Shown here: positions 1-12,473 of the stretch, in pieces | Numbering within the stretch: position 1 is the first letter of the stretch | How the letters are laid out: every line of letters begins with the position of its first letter | Assembly (NCBI GenBank): GCA_903813345.2 | Contig: CAIIXF020000004.1 | Coordinates: forward strand, 18,087,513-18,151,512 | DNA length: 64,000 bases | Direction of reading: 5' to 3' | Source: Owenia fusiformis | Lineage: Eukaryota; Annelida; Polychaeta; Sabellida; Oweniidae | Made by a program: the position numbers and the translations under genes | Notes under the pieces: generated by a model | The model's database searches: none | What the model was told of the DNA's origin: nothing | Seen by the model: the letters and a program-made list of their open reading frames with translations, nothing else

Positions 1-1358
1 TATTAATAAATTTTATATACAATTTGGGAAACCTTAAAAATGGTCCCATTTATCTAGTATAAGACCGAGATGTTCATGATTGTCAACACGCGGGATCAAG
101 TTATCACCAAATTTAAGATCAGGTGTTTGTATACAAAGGGTTTTGCGCGGATTGGAGAAAGTTAAAAATCGTTACTTTTAACTGGCTTTAAAATTCAGTT
201 TCCACGTCTTATGTCGTTTTAATGTTCACTTTCTCTTGATAATGAAAGAGAAATGCAAGCTCCAATCTAGTTGTAAATGTAGGCAGATTATTTGTTAATG
301 TTAAGTTTTGTTTGTTAAATGTGCCTGCATTGTGGGATCACAGCCTGAACTCTTGGACTGCTAGTTTCTCGCTTTCGGAGAAAGCACATTCTGATTGATG
401 ATCCTTATACTATAGATCACTTGGGTGAATGGATGGTTACTGAAAAAGTACAAGTCAAATCGTTCTTCATTTCCAATGAATTTGTCTTCATAAATTTGGG
501 TTCCTAAACAGATCAGAGAGAGGCACTATATTAGTGAACGTTTCGAAGATACATTTTACATATACAAGTACTTTGATTGTTATAACTATTATTAATATAT
601 TTGGAATAGAAAATAAGAAACAGACAGGTCAGATTGAAAGATGATTTTTTAAATATGTAAACAATAATTTGTTTCCTTCAAATCACAAGTTCTCAATAAA
701 TCTCTCACATCTAATGAATGTTAAGTATGTTTTGCGTTGGTTCAGTCAACGTTTGGCTATAATCAACTTAGTTATGGTATTATTACATGATAAAGGCATG
801 TTACGTCTGGAAGAGGTTTAACCACGCCGAAAATATTTGAAGCACTTGGCTGCATAATAGTTTACACATATGGAGTGCATCGTGAATGAACTTTTCCTTG
901 GAGATATATCGTGAGACGGTGCATAATTCACATATGTAAATAATATAATATAGATCCCCGGATGTGTAATATAGATCCCCGGATGTTTGAAATACTATGA
1001 TTTCTGTTATCTAACAAGAAGATACGTGGTTGTAGCTCTGGGTGCTAAATATAGTAGAGTTCCTATGTGAACAGTCTACACATTCAGCCTCTCGAGTAGG
1101 TTAACAAAGTGATTAAAACGGCAAGTGGAAAGTTGCGTTATAGTAAAAGCAAGGCTTTTTAAATATATAAACAATATTAAAGAAACAAAAAGTCACACGA
1201 TTAAAGACTGGAAGTAAATCATTGAAATAGTTATAAAATAGTTGAAGATCAAAACTAGTAGTGGATAGAGAGGTCGAGGGCAACCTGTTAATACGTCATA
1301 ATAACGGATTATCACATATTTGTGGGATTCTGAGGATCGCTTTGATCTTACTGGCACG
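1..1358. other. 5' flank, no gene recognised
   Basis: AT-rich sequence without a supported coding exon, RNA gene or clear repeat. It lies upstream of the first exon of the four-membrane-segment gene, so its promoter should be here, but I see no convincing core-promoter motif. A 16-bp direct duplication (units start near 952 and 970) is the only local repeat noted. Confidence 0.5.
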
Positions 1359-1433
1359 ATGCAGTTGATGAAATCTTGTTGCTGTTGCTGCACCTTGAAG
1401 ATAGGAACTTACCTGTGTGCGGCATATACCTTG
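1359..1433 (+). CDS. Exon 1 of four-TM protein
   Basis: 25 codons ending in phase 0 at a GTAGGT donor. It encodes the Cys5 cluster and the start of the first membrane segment. Two in-frame ATGs (1359 and 1368) are possible starts. Confidence 0.75.
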
Positions 1434-4400
1434 GTAGGTCATTCAACTGTGCATCAACTAAATTACGGGGACATTTTTATCTAATTTTTATTTATGCGCG
1501 TGTACCCGGTGTAAAAGGGTAGGTTGTCCTATCAAATTTTGGTCCTACTCTCTATTGATTTATATGGTGACCTAATTACAATTATGTTCCTTATTGTTTA
1601 TACACAATCAGGGCCAGTAAAGGCCGTAAGGAAAGGGGACCACAATCCCCAGGGGACCATAATTTTTTACACCGGTAGTGGTTGGGTTAACTGGTAGATA
1701 TCGGGGTTCCATAGCCCAATCGGTTTAAATTATTTTATTTGTGTCTATCCAATTTTTATTCATGGTCTATAAGTGGGGCATGAAGCTTGCGCCTTTGAGG
1801 GAATGGTGTTTGGTGTTTATATTGAACGTGTATCAAAGGAATGGCGCATCTTTACATGGAAGACGATTTAAGATTCTACTTATCTGTGTTTATCGTGATT
1901 GTACACTAGACAGACAACACATATCTTTGTTATATAACAGTGCATATAAGTAATTCCGAGAGACGTAATCACATTAACCTCTGAAACGCATTGCCAAGTA
2001 ATTTATCAGTGTACGGTTTATCATAACTTTTATATCATCGCCAAATGCTGAAATTCTCTGGAATTGCATTTTTTAAACTACAGTAGTTACCGAAACGGAC
2101 CTCGAAGGTACAATTTCCTTTTTTCCTTATTTCACGAATTTTAGGCAGAATCTTCACGACATTTTTATCATAAACGTGTGTGACGTGTCAGTAGGCGTAT
2201 CATATGTTTAACGTTTGCCAACACATACATGTAGTTCAGAAGACGACGGAATCATCGAAATGAAACTGATGAGTATTTTTGAGTCGAATGCATTTTAATA
2301 ATTTTATTGCCTTTTTTATTACAAATAAAGAAACGGGTTGAAAGAGCAGATCTTAACCGTTTTTGAAGTTCCGTTTACGTAACAAAGGTGTTGTACTATG
2401 ATTCAGAGTCAAATCCATGGGAGTGAAATAAGGAAAAAGAAAAATCGTACCTTCAAGCATTCGTGAAAAAAATATTTTAAGTTGACTGTTTCTGCCTTTT
2501 AAATGTACTTTGAAAAAAAAATTGAAGTAACCTAAGAAGAAAATCATTAGTGAAAACACTTTAAAATGTATATACACATAACGTTTTTCTAAGAAGAATC
2601 GTGAAATCGGAGTAATAGTAGTGCTGCTTAACTGAGGCTGGTAAAGTGTATTTGCATACCTTACACAGTTGTTGCAATAAAATGATTTATTTATTTCTGA
2701 AATATGCATGAGAACATACCGAGTTCCATCATAAACTATTTCGAAGATTGCTAGGATAGCAAGGATTGATGATATATGGAATGTATTCATTCAGTCTGAA
2801 GCAGAGGTCCAAACAATTGCCTTAACTCAAGTCGACCCTTCCAGTTCAGGAATAATAGAATTAATCATGTTTCATGGGTCTGATTGTTAGCTGTTCATGT
2901 GTTATGTTACACCCATACTACCTTCAAAAACTAAAATATTTATCTTAACACAGGAACCGGTTCATATGTTCGATTCATGTTCTTGAAGTAAAGGCGTCGC
3001 CTATAAATGCTGTTGATTATATTTTATTTGCAATTGAATTCCTGGCGTAACAATGCGATTGTTACTTGTTCACTGTTTTAAAACGTATATGAGTTGTTTG
3101 TTTCTAACTTGAACGACCGTTTATCAGTATAGTGTTGGTATTTACTGCAACGTTGTTTACCTGAAAGAGGAAGCGTTTATGGAGTCTGTGATTACATTAT
3201 CGTACTTCGTTGCTGCAATACCTGGAATATTTTTAGAATATAATGCCGGTGGTAAACATGCTTGGAACTTGATTCAGAGGTTAGCCGTGAATCTTGCTGT
3301 GCCGTGGTTTACTATATACTTTGAAGTAATGTGATCTTAAGTTCAGATTATATCTTGCTATCATTCGTCTTAGTTCACCTGGTTGTCCGGATGCAAAACC
3401 CGCTCACATTCAATCAAAAAAGATTGTTCTTAAATTTCCATGTTTAAATTGTTTCTTATTGTACTATTGGAAACGAAACGAAACGCGCTGTTATTGCTAT
3501 TTGGAGTTCAAAATAGATTGTTCCTGATTAGTCTGTCACTGATTATACCGTACAATATTCTAAATAAATGTGAATAGCGAAATGCGAAATGTTGATTACG
3601 TTTCAAAATGGATACTGTATGATGTTCAAGGGGCAAAATGAAGCTCCCCCTGCACAAGTAGTATCCATATACCGTCTCCCCAAAAATGAGTGATGGCAGT
3701 GATTATAACATAATTTTACTTTTTTTTATTAGATACAATGAAGAATTCTTTAATTGTGTTTGGACGTTTAATTAGCTCTTTTATTTACTTTCAACTGTGA
3801 AATCAAAATTGTTTATTTCTTGCAAATCTCACATTGAATTCCACCGGCCTCATTTGAGCAAAATTGGACATGTACACCTGTTATCCCAAAGCAACATCAA
3901 AAAGGGATCAAAATGGTCGAAAATTCAAAAATATTTATTTCGAAATCGTGTCAAATTCTGTGAAATACCTATATCGTGCTTCTGAAACCGCGACGCGTTT
4001 CGCCTCTCTCTTCTCAAACATCGCAACTCCATCGGCGCATCATTACTTTACTTTTGGCCTTGAGATCGCAGTCCTGTTTAACGTCCTATCCACGGTGAAT
4101 TCTTTATTTTAGTTGAAAGAAAGGTGATTGTTTTCTAATCTAGAAAACAGGTGAACACATTTGTTAACCGGCTTTTGACTTTGCTATGTACATGTTCACC
4201 GAAGATAGTCTTAAGATTATCCACACTGAAAACATTGCTATGGATGTATATGGCATAGAAACTAGGCCCAATTTTGACGAATTGTGCATTAGACTTACCA
4301 AATAAGACATTGCAATGTTTCAAATAAACCGATCCATTCAGAACCAGAGATTCACAACATGCCATGACGTAATAACTTACCTGTTTACATTCCAATCTCT

Positions 4401-7329
4401 AAAAATAAATAAATGATAGGTTAATAATAATATTTTAGTGTGAGAAAATATTGTGTACTTTTGGTTTAATGTGAGCATATATTTCAAGATGTATTCATCA
4501 TCTGTTTAATCAAAAAGCACATGGGACAACATATTGAGAAGAAAAACACGTTAACAGTTTAAACGGATATTATAAACGTTAACCGGGTATTCACCTATTT
4601 TCTATATGTACGCTGTTTGATATGTACCTGATATGCCCTATGATGCGCCAGCGGATACTATTTATATTCAATGTTTTTGTAATTTAGATAAGTAACACAT
4701 CGATAAGATATAATTAGAGTGGTTTTATCTACCAACGCCTTGAGCAGGAAACAAGAAACAGAAAGCAGAATCCGACCTTGCTGAGGTTCAAACGTTTCCA
4801 CATTGTTGGATGTAGTCGAAACGCATGACGATTGGATGGATATACCTGTACAAAGTAGGGTTAAATGAATGCCACAATTCATTCTAATGTTCCGAATACA
4901 CCATTCGAATGTTGAGAGTGTTAGCTTTAAGGATTGGCATTCATAAAATATTCTGATTAAAGGGTATATGCATCACCCTGCTCCCGGAAAGCAATGCTAT
5001 GTCAAAATCCTACCCCCCCCCCCCCCCCCCCCTAAGACAATAAATTCTCGTGGATACTAGGCACTTACACAGTTTATATATAAGTGTCAAACATTGTACT
5101 TCCAGCTTCTCAGCACAATATCATTTGTTTTCATCGGGCTGACGTCATTGCAACTCTACAAAGATGACGTCAAGATAGGTACGTATACGCATACGTCCAA
5201 TCAATGAAGCTAATTGGTTTTTAAACATTTATTCAATGACAACCATATCAACTCATTAGATGATCAATGCTGCTCTCCAAAAACGATTGCTTCGATTCTT
5301 TTGAAAAAGGAACATAATGATGATTTATTGCATACCATTGTGTTATTCAGATGGTCCAGAACGCAACACGTACATAAAGCTGATCGTCGCCACGGTTGTA
5401 TTCACGCTTTGGATGCTCTTCGCCATCTTGCTAGTCGTGGGGTGTATCAAGGTACGTTAAATCCTGCTGAAAATGAAAAAAATAACACAATCGGAAATCG
5501 CTCTTGAGCGTTAGTAGTTTGTTGATAAAGTTTGAGATGACCTTGATGGTGTAATCAGAGCCAGGGATTGTATTCTCTGAAGTCGACAACTTTCGACCTA
5601 CAAAATATATTATTAACTAAAATCGAATCGGCTTCAAGGTTACATTCCAATTAAGATATATCTTATCGACATTCTCAACCTCAAGCATCTTTCTGTTTCA
5701 CCTGGGCTGAGAAGAAATGAATGTCATGGTTTATCATGATGCCTTATCGACACCTTCCAAATGGAGATCATCCACGTTGTTCAGGCGTGAGGCCCCACGG
5801 GCGAGGCCCCTCGTAGATAGAGTCTAGGAGGATTGGCTCCCAGGGACGCAACTCAGTATTTTTCAACTATGAAAATGTCAGAATGATCGGATGCGATGTT
5901 GGAAAATATCGAGATTGCATTCTGGAAGCCAATCCTCCTTGTATCAGAGTGGAACACACTCATACTCATTTGTATTATACGATGCTGGGACATCCCTATG
6001 TATGAAATGTTTTTGCCATAATGCAATATTGCTTACTCATTGACTATAGATGTTTCGTACATGTTTTGTACTTTCAGCTTCAAGGTTACATTCCAATTTA
6101 GATATATCTTATCGAAAACTTCCAAAAGGTATACTAGCTATAGTATTACCCCTTCCGTTTTTTGTTTTTCTTCAGAAAAGTAAAAACTTCCTGTTGCCGT
6201 GGGTGATCTGGACAATCCTAATAGAGATCTTCTGTATATATGAGTTCGTCTCCTACCTTATCATTGTCAGTAAGTATATTCCCCACAATGCAATATTTTG
6301 AGACAGATTTTTTGAGAAGAAACAAAACATCTAAATCTAGTTTGATATTTTTTTCAGTTTAATCCTCGAATAAAAGTTAATCAAAAGAACACTTGAATCA
6401 TACGATCTTTTCCCATTTCCCAATATATCTTAGTTAATAAATTACAATTAACAAAATGTAATGATGTTAATCGACCAGAGGCGTTACAGACATATTCTCA
6501 TTGGATAAAATTAAAGTTGGGATGAACATATTAAAATGATGTGCATTTGATGAAGTTGGTGTTTCATATATATCCATTTGGTATGTTTATTTCGGACATA
6601 CACGTTTGTATGCTTATTAAATTTAATCAGTAATCCCCGTGCCGTATATATAATACAGGGTGGGCCAAAAAAAACAATACCCAACTTCAGATCAGGATAA
6701 AAATAGTTAAATTCAATATGGTACACTGACTTACATATAATTTTAAAGGTTATACAATTTCAAACAATTTGGTATATAACACTATGTCATGAAATCAATA
6801 GTAAAGTTATTATACTTATTTAGGAGGCAGGGTCGGTATTTAAGGTATCCAGATTTTAGGGAGAAAATAGTAAATCTGCGGAATTATGATAATTTTTTAT
6901 TCATAGAAAATCATTCTTTTGCTAGGTGAATACATGCTTGGATATTGATATTTGCATCATTGTGTGAATTTATTTATAGTTTATGAATTTCAGTGTTGTT
7001 TAATAACACATAAAATAACACATAAAACCATGTCCTGTGTTTTCAGTATTTGGAGATTCTAGTACTGTTGAATTCGGAAACGCAGTTTATGTCTATATGG
7101 CCTCATCAATCGTCATCATAGTTATGAATGTAAGTATGACCAGCATACAAATATAGTAAAATAACTTTTAATGTTAGATTGCTTTTTGTTTCACTGTGTA
7201 TGGACGTTTCATAAAAAGAACGAATAATAACCGTTGGAAGATCTCTATTTGTAATTTCATTTGTATTTACAGATTTATGCCATTCTTTGCGCCATCTCTT
7301 ACTATTTGGAACTGAAGCAGTACTGGTAG
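1359..7329 (+). CDS. Four-transmembrane protein, six exons (LAPTM/DUF4728-like)
   Basis: Exons are 1359-1433, 3128-3251, 5351-5451, 6176-6269, 7047-7129 and 7273-7329. Every junction has GT-AG ends, the phases match (0,1,0,1,0), and the 534 nt make 177 codons plus TAG. The protein starts MQLMKSCCCCCTLKIG, so a five-cysteine cluster precedes the first membrane segment (about residues 15-37). Further hydrophobic segments lie near 46-61, 74-98, 105-132 and 144-171, and the chain ends with SYYLELKQYW. A Cys-rich N-terminus, the K-K-x-K-N-F-L-L-P-W linker after the second main segment and a terminal SYY-x-EL are the pattern I associate with small tetraspan families such as DUF4728 and LAPTM-like proteins, often of endosomal membranes. 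The family call is from memory of pattern, not a search. The start could also be the in-frame ATG at 1368. Both strands of its introns carry transposon debris. Confidence 0.8.
1506..1675. mobile_element. MITE copy A, about 170 bp
   Basis: Bounded by terminal inverted repeats CCGGTGTAAAA and TTTTACACCGG. The interior matches the element at 7861-8024 in opposite orientation, including the pieces GACCTAATTACAAT and AATCCCCAGGG. It lies in intron 1 of the four-TM gene. It has no coding capacity, so it is non-autonomous; the superfamily is not assigned. Confidence 0.8.
3128..3251 (+). CDS. Exon 2 of four-TM protein
   Basis: 41 codons plus one base, between a TTTATCAG acceptor and a GTAAAC donor (phase 0 to 1). 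It begins YSVGIYC, finishing membrane segment 1, then a KEE loop and a second hydrophobic stretch SYFVAAIPGIF. Confidence 0.7.
5013..5032. repeat. Homopolymer of 20 C
   Basis: Uninterrupted run of 20 cytosines in an intron. It is a likely length-variable site and a place where assembly or base-calling can be wrong. Confidence 0.95.
5140..5172. promoter_or_regulatory. Pair of CRE octamers TGACGTCA
   Basis: Perfect TGACGTCA palindromes at 5140-5147 and 5165-5172, 25 bp apart (start to start), about 180 bp upstream of exon 3. This is the consensus for CREB/ATF-type bZIP factors. Function in an intron is only inference. Confidence 0.4.
5351..5451 (+). CDS. Exon 3 of four-TM protein
   Basis: Acceptor TTATTCAG and donor AAG|GTACGT; enters in phase 1 and leaves in phase 0. 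It encodes residues 67-100, a strongly hydrophobic membrane segment flanked by ERNTYIK and ending GCIK. Confidence 0.85.
5826..5939. repeat. Short inverted repeat in intron 3
   Basis: AGGAGGATTGGCT (5826-5838) is repeated in inverse complement at 5927-5939 (AGCCAATCCTCCT). It looks like a small MITE relic. Nearby, a block of about 45 bp starting CTTCAAGGTTACATTCCAAT near 5633 recurs directly near 6078. Confidence 0.5.
6176..6269 (+). CDS. Exon 4 of four-TM protein
   Basis: Acceptor TTTTTCTTCAG and donor A|GTAAGT (phase 0 to 1). It starts KSKNFLLPWVIW and continues as a membrane segment. Confidence 0.85.
7047..7129 (+). CDS. Exon 5 of four-TM protein
   Basis: Acceptor GTGTTTTCAG and donor AAT|GTAAGT (phase 1 to 0). 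It encodes a short polar loop FGDSSTVEFGN and the start of the last membrane segment. Confidence 0.8.
7273..7329 (+). CDS. Last exon of four-TM protein
   Basis: Acceptor TTGTATTTACAG, phase 0. It encodes IYAILCAISYYLELKQYW followed by TAG at 7327-7329. No AATAAA lies close behind, so the 3' end is not placed. Confidence 0.8.
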   Translation: MYAILCAISYYLELKQYW

Positions 7330-7860
7330 ACAAAATGGACGACATGTTATCACGTGATCACAAGTCTCGTTGCAACGAGATTCTAGTCATTATCATCATT
7401 GTACATAATATTCAGCACTTCTTGCAATATTTTCATTTATCGACACACATCATTTGCTTGGAAATATATAACTTTAATTTAATACGAATTATTCTCTAGT
7501 CTAATCCATTGGTAGATTCATTGATTGGTGACATGAAATCATTTACCACATACGTTTAAATCAGTCAAACTAGGGACTAAGATGGATGAACCCACTGGAC
7601 GGATTCCAAGTCAACAAGTAAATGTCAACACTTAATCAGTAGAGTCAAAAGAAGTCTATCACATGACATTCAAAATGGCGGAAACAGTAAATTGAATTCC
7701 TATATGGTCCTATATAATAACCCTTATATAGATATATCACACGGATACCGTGTGGCCCAATATCCAAGACTGGACTTTGGGAGATCCCCCTGCAGCAGTA
7801 AAGTAGAGTACGTAATATACAACAATTTCAAGTTGGCCTTTCTGCCCCTCCCCTCACCCT

Positions 7861-8024
7861 ACCGGTGTAAAAGAAATTATGGTACCCTGGGGATTACGGT
7901 CCCCTCTCCTTACTGGCCCTGACTGTGTATATATAATAAGGAGAATAATTGTAATTAGGTCACCATATAAATCAATAGAGAGTAGGACCAAAATTTGATA
8001 GGACCACCTACCCTTTTACACCGG
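7861..8024. mobile_element. MITE copy B, inverted relative to copy A
   Basis: Same CCGGTGTAAAA / TTTTACACCGG ends as the element at 1506-1675, with the interior in inverse orientation. It lies just downstream of the four-TM gene. Confidence 0.8.
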
Positions 8025-9156
8025 CATACTTACATGTATCTGCAACATTTCAGGATCACAGAAGGACTCATAAAGCCATGAATCTTCTTGTAATCAGCTA
8101 CAAGAGTTCTTTAATCTCAACTTTGAGTAGAGCCAAAACAGTTCATAAATACGTCTTATCAAGCTAGCTCTAAATGGACCATTATTTTACCGAAGTTCTT
8201 TATCCCTTTTTTCAAAATATATGATGCATATCTGATTAATGCTGGGGCGATTGAAAGATGGCAACATGATCAATTATCTGCCAACAATCGGAGCATTCCA
8301 GGGAAACCTCCATACATGAACACATCATACCTTGGAAATCTAAGATGCCTGCGCGCAGACTGTAGTAATAAACTAAAAAAAGACGCAGCTCTTTTTGAGA
8401 AGCAACGTCGAACGGACCCAAAGGGTATCATGTATATGAAGGTAAAGGTGCAATAATTAGTACAGGGGGGGGGGCATTCAACGATCATAGACCAGTGTCA
8501 AAATAGATTTGAGTTTGGATATTTCATCAAGACTAACATATATTTTCATTATCTACAAAGAAACCCCCTGGATGAACATTATTTCAGCTGATATTCCTCT
8601 TGAAACGTGGTGGATCTTAAAAGTCTATTTATGGGACTCCCTTTATAGAAGCTTTGAGCTGAATTTACACTTCTTAATATGCTGAAATTGATATTAGCTT
8701 ATACATACATTTTAAGAAAATATTGACTTGATAGCTCAGAAAAAATAAATATTTTCAAATATCCTCTCTACAGTCCTTGTTGCCCCTTTAAAGAGAGAAA
8801 CACTCCAAGTGAACACTCGTACAAATCTTGACAAATCTTGATTATTTCAAAATCCATCAAAATAAATCTTGACACTCCATGGGTCGCGGGTCGCAATCAC
8901 GACGATACTACAATTCAAACCATGAAGAACAACGAGATGTCTCCCCGAAAATTGAGGTGACAAAATTGAAAATTTGCTTTTTGTAAATATGTACAATAGT
9001 TTACTGCTTGATTATTAAATTTTTAAGTTATGCATGACAGTATGACAGTATTCACTAGTATTCAGACATGCAGGTTGACTAAATCCGAAACTTGAGCAAG
9101 ACTGTAACTGTAATTGTTGGCTGTCAATGTAGATAGTTTACTATATATGTGAAGCA
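8025..9156. other. Intergenic, nothing recognised
   Basis: AT-rich. It contains a 10-G run near 8464-8473 and a short direct repeat ACAAATCTTG near 8819. No coding exon or RNA gene is supported. Confidence 0.5.
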
Positions 9157-10952
9157 TATATACTCCTCAAAAAAGTTAAGGACCAATGGTTTTCCTCATA
9201 GGTTTACATGTTGGCCCCCATATTTGTTTGAACGACTATTTTCCAAGCGTGGAACAAAAGAAAACCGGATAAAGTAAATAAATCTGTATCTTTATTCTAT
9301 TATCTATAAAGTCTGCAAAATTCAATGTTATATATCTCCATTACAATAGGTCAAAATTTGATGTCAAAATTGATGAATTTCATGAAACAGTAGAAAATAT
9401 AAAGAAAATATAAAGAATGGGTATCGATATGGCGAACTTTTTGAACACGCGTTTCTCTTAAACCAGTCATCAAAAATTCATATAAAAACAGTTATATAAA
9501 ATATTTCTAAATAATTTTCGCATTCAATTGTTGTCAATCAGTCAACATTACATAAATTACCATGTTTTTTACAGAATGTTTTCAATGATTGGTTTAAGAG
9601 AAAAACATTGTTGAATTCAGTTCTCCATATCGATACCTATCCTATCTCGCTTATATTGTTAAATTAGCGATACAGAGCTTTGAAGTAATTTTGACCACCT
9701 CACTGTCCACCTGTGTTATTTTAATAAGATTATCATTAAAAGAATTATTGAATTTGAAACCATTAACTTTTATAAAACCTGGAAAATTAAATCATATTTT
9801 TGTCCAGTGGACAATTTAGCAAATTTAATTGTCTCTTAAAGTTTTTATTTTGAAAGCAATCGGTTGGATGGATCGTTCCTCATATGACATATGGCAACCC
9901 AACCATTTCCTATTGGTTTACATGGGGTCTGCCATTTTTTCTAAAGGACGATTCTCGGTTTGGAGAACGAAGTTCATCAATCTAAATGAGCATTATCCCT
10001 GCTTCGGACAAAGGACGATTCTCGGTTTGGAGAACAGTCTCCTGGGCTAATAATTTTTTTCATGAAAAATATAGAAATATTACCCAAATTAAACTATGAA
10101 TATTCAAAAGAAGAGATTTAAATCTACAAGATGTAAAAATAACAAATTGGTCTGAAGCAGGGATAATGCTCAATTAGACCGATTCAATAAAATACAAGTC
10201 TCGATTTGGGGAAAGAAATTCATCAGTGTACTGCGCTAATATTTTTTTGCGAAAAAATCTAGAAATGTTACCCAAATTAAATTATGACTATTCAAAAGAA
10301 GACATTCAAATCTATATTATGTAAAAATATCAAATTTGTCCGAAGCAGGGATAATGCTCATTTAGATTGATGAACTTCGTTCTCCAAACCGAGAATCGTC
10401 CTTTGATTTCTTTACATAATATAGATTCGAATGTTTTCTTTTGAATAATCATAATTTAGTTTGGGTAATATTTCTGGATTTTTCGCAAAAAAATATTAGC
10501 GCAGTACACTGATGAACTTCTTTCCCCAAATCGAGACTTGTATCTTATTGAATCGGTCTAATTGAGCGTTATCCCTGCTTCAGACCAATTTGTTATTTTT
10601 ACATCTTGTAGATTTAAATGTCCTCTTTTGAATATTTATAGTTTAATTTGGGTAATATTTCTATATTTTTCATGAAAAAAATCATTAGCCCAGGAGACTG
10701 TTCTCCAAACCGAGAATCGTCCTTTCATGAAATTCATCAATTTTGACATCAAATTTTGACCCATTGTAATGGAGATGTAACATTGAATTTTGCAGACTTT
10801 ATAGAGAATAGAATCAAGATACAGATTTATTTACTTTATCAGGTTTTCTTTTGTTCCAAGCCTAGAAAATAGCCGTTCAAACAAATACGAGGAGTAACAT
10901 GTAAACCTATGAAGAAAACCACTGGTCCTTAACCTTTTTTTAGGAGTATATA
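9157..10952. mobile_element. 1.8 kb foldback element, TA-flanked
   Basis: Outer arms of about 220 bp (9157-9386 and 10727-10952) are imperfect inverse complements; the tips are TACTCCTCAAAAAAGTTAAG and its inverse, with TA at both edges. TA flanks and this type of tip are Tc1/mariner-like. Two further palindromes sit inside: 9419-9639 (tips GGTATCGATATGG) and 9947-10725, whose arms begin with AAAGGACGATTCTCGG. That last motif occurs four times, twice in each orientation. There is no transposase, so the element is non-autonomous and composite. Confidence 0.75.
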
Positions 10953-12397
10953 CAGGAGTATATATTTCAATTTTCCTGAATCTGTATTAAAATCAGATAT
11001 TTATCTTCAAACCTGGGTATTGTTTTTTGGCCCACGTTGTAGTTTCAAGAGATTTTTATGATGGACGAATCAAAATTTGCCTTCCAGTTCCGACCCACCT
11101 TCAAATTAAAATGCACAATATATGTCATAATTCAAGTATCAATTCTAATGTAAATGCGTTTTTAATTCAATTAGCTAAAATGACGATTCCCATCTTTTCT
11201 AAATTGTAAAAATGATCAGTAACGAAAGCATCCTATTCTACAGAGCTGGCTATACAATACATTGTCGTGAAGCTGACAAATTCCTTTAAGCTCATGAAAA
11301 CACTTGAAACTAAATACACTGAGACACTATCACTTCTAGTTACTCCATTCCTCAGGAAACGATTTACAATTTGGCATTTACAGATTGCATTCCTTATGGG
11401 AGATCCTTTATGTTGCTCCATAATGTTAATTAAACGTCATCCTATAGAGGTATTAATCAATATAGATTGCCGATTAAACACCAATGGAGGAAGCGACCCA
11501 CTAGTCATCAAATTATGACGAATCAATGATAGAACGCTTGTTCAACCTGATTGTTCTTTTAATCCTGTCGGGATAGTTCATCTGTATATTGAACGAGCTT
11601 TTGAAAGCTTCGTTCCAATCAATTTGTTAAGTTGTGAAAACAATGGATATTGACAGAGACGGTTTTAATCCCATGATACTCAGCTACACTTCTCACTCCG
11701 TGAATCACATGAGAATGTCTTAATTGTGAGGATTTCATAACATTCATAGGCATCCAACACATCCATTTGTTTTGTTTCATACTGAATGAAAAGCTTTTAT
11801 TTATAAGTAGACAGACGTATATTACAGATTTGCTGAAGTATTTCAGAATCCAATTCAATTGGGTTGAATGTCATCCGATATCGAATGATGTGTATAAAAC
11901 AAGGAAATGTTCATAATATGTAATATTTACTCTGAACTGCAAGATATTGGTAGATTTTCTCAAAGCATATGAGTCATTAATTACAGATTGGTAAATGAGA
12001 ATGATTTGATGGAGGTTACTATAAAGTTGTCGTTCGGGTTTACTTACACGACCTATACTGGATCTTGGTGTGAGGCCTCGTGGGAAAAACCTGCTTGTAG
12101 CTGTCGCAGCGTCTGAAGATCACTAATGGCGCATGCGCATAAGAATCAGAGATTGGCGAGCGAAGAAGAATCTCTGGATCTAGAGCAGAAAACATATAAA
12201 ATGGATTATTTATACTATAACCTTCATGTTAATGAAAAGAACGATATATTCTGACAATGCAATGATGTAGAAACGATGTATCAGAACTACCGGACATTTT
12301 CGAGAGACAAGAACAAATAGACTAGTGATATAAGTGTTCCGCCGGATAATATAGATTGTTGTTAACTACAGCAAGACATTATTGAAGTAAATACACA
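10953..12397. other. Upstream region of the lectin-like receptor gene
   Basis: No coding exon recognised. The promoter and 5' UTR of the WSC/lectin-like gene should lie in the last 300 bp, where an NRF1-type palindrome and a TATAAA box are found. Confidence 0.5.
12129..12200 (+). promoter_or_regulatory. Candidate promoter of the WSC/lectin-like gene
   Basis: The palindrome GCGCATGCGC at 12129-12138 matches the NRF1 core consensus, and TATAAA occurs at 12195-12200; both are 200-270 bp before the start codon at 12398. CpG-containing sites like this are rare in the AT-rich surroundings. A start site near 12225-12240 would fit the TATA box, but this is inference. Confidence 0.4.
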
Positions 12398-12473
12398 ATG
12401 GCTGCAATTGAAAAAAGACGGATGTACTTGATCCTGTTGATTAATATTGGAAATACATTTATAATCTTTAAAG
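12398..12473 (+). CDS. Signal-peptide exon of WSC/lectin-like protein
   Basis: ATG followed by 24 more codons and a G at a GTTAGT donor (phase 1). A basic n-region (EKRR) and hydrophobic core are followed, across the intron, by GVSA, a good signal-peptidase site just before the WSC domain. Phase 1 matches the next exon. Confidence 0.65.

Larger units (their letters stand above)
3252..5350. other. Intron 2 of four-TM gene
   Basis: No further exon of this gene is recognised here. It holds a 20-C run (5013-5032), two CRE-like octamers (5140-5172) and, on the minus strand, a possible 18-nt microexon at 4381-4398 discussed under findings. Confidence 0.6.
6657..11037. mobile_element. Widely spaced mariner-like terminal repeats
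   Basis: GTGGGCCAAAAAAAACAATACCC near 6660 is matched in inverse complement near 11012-11035. The sequence after CAGGGTG resembles Tc1/mariner ends. The 4.4 kb between them includes the last two exons of the four-TM gene and two other elements, so these may be two separate relics rather than the ends of one element. Confidence 0.4.

Noticed and set aside
2353-2790. 145-codon minus-strand frame
   Set aside because: Not similar to any family I know, no neighbouring exons or promoter, and it lies in an intron of the tetraspan gene.
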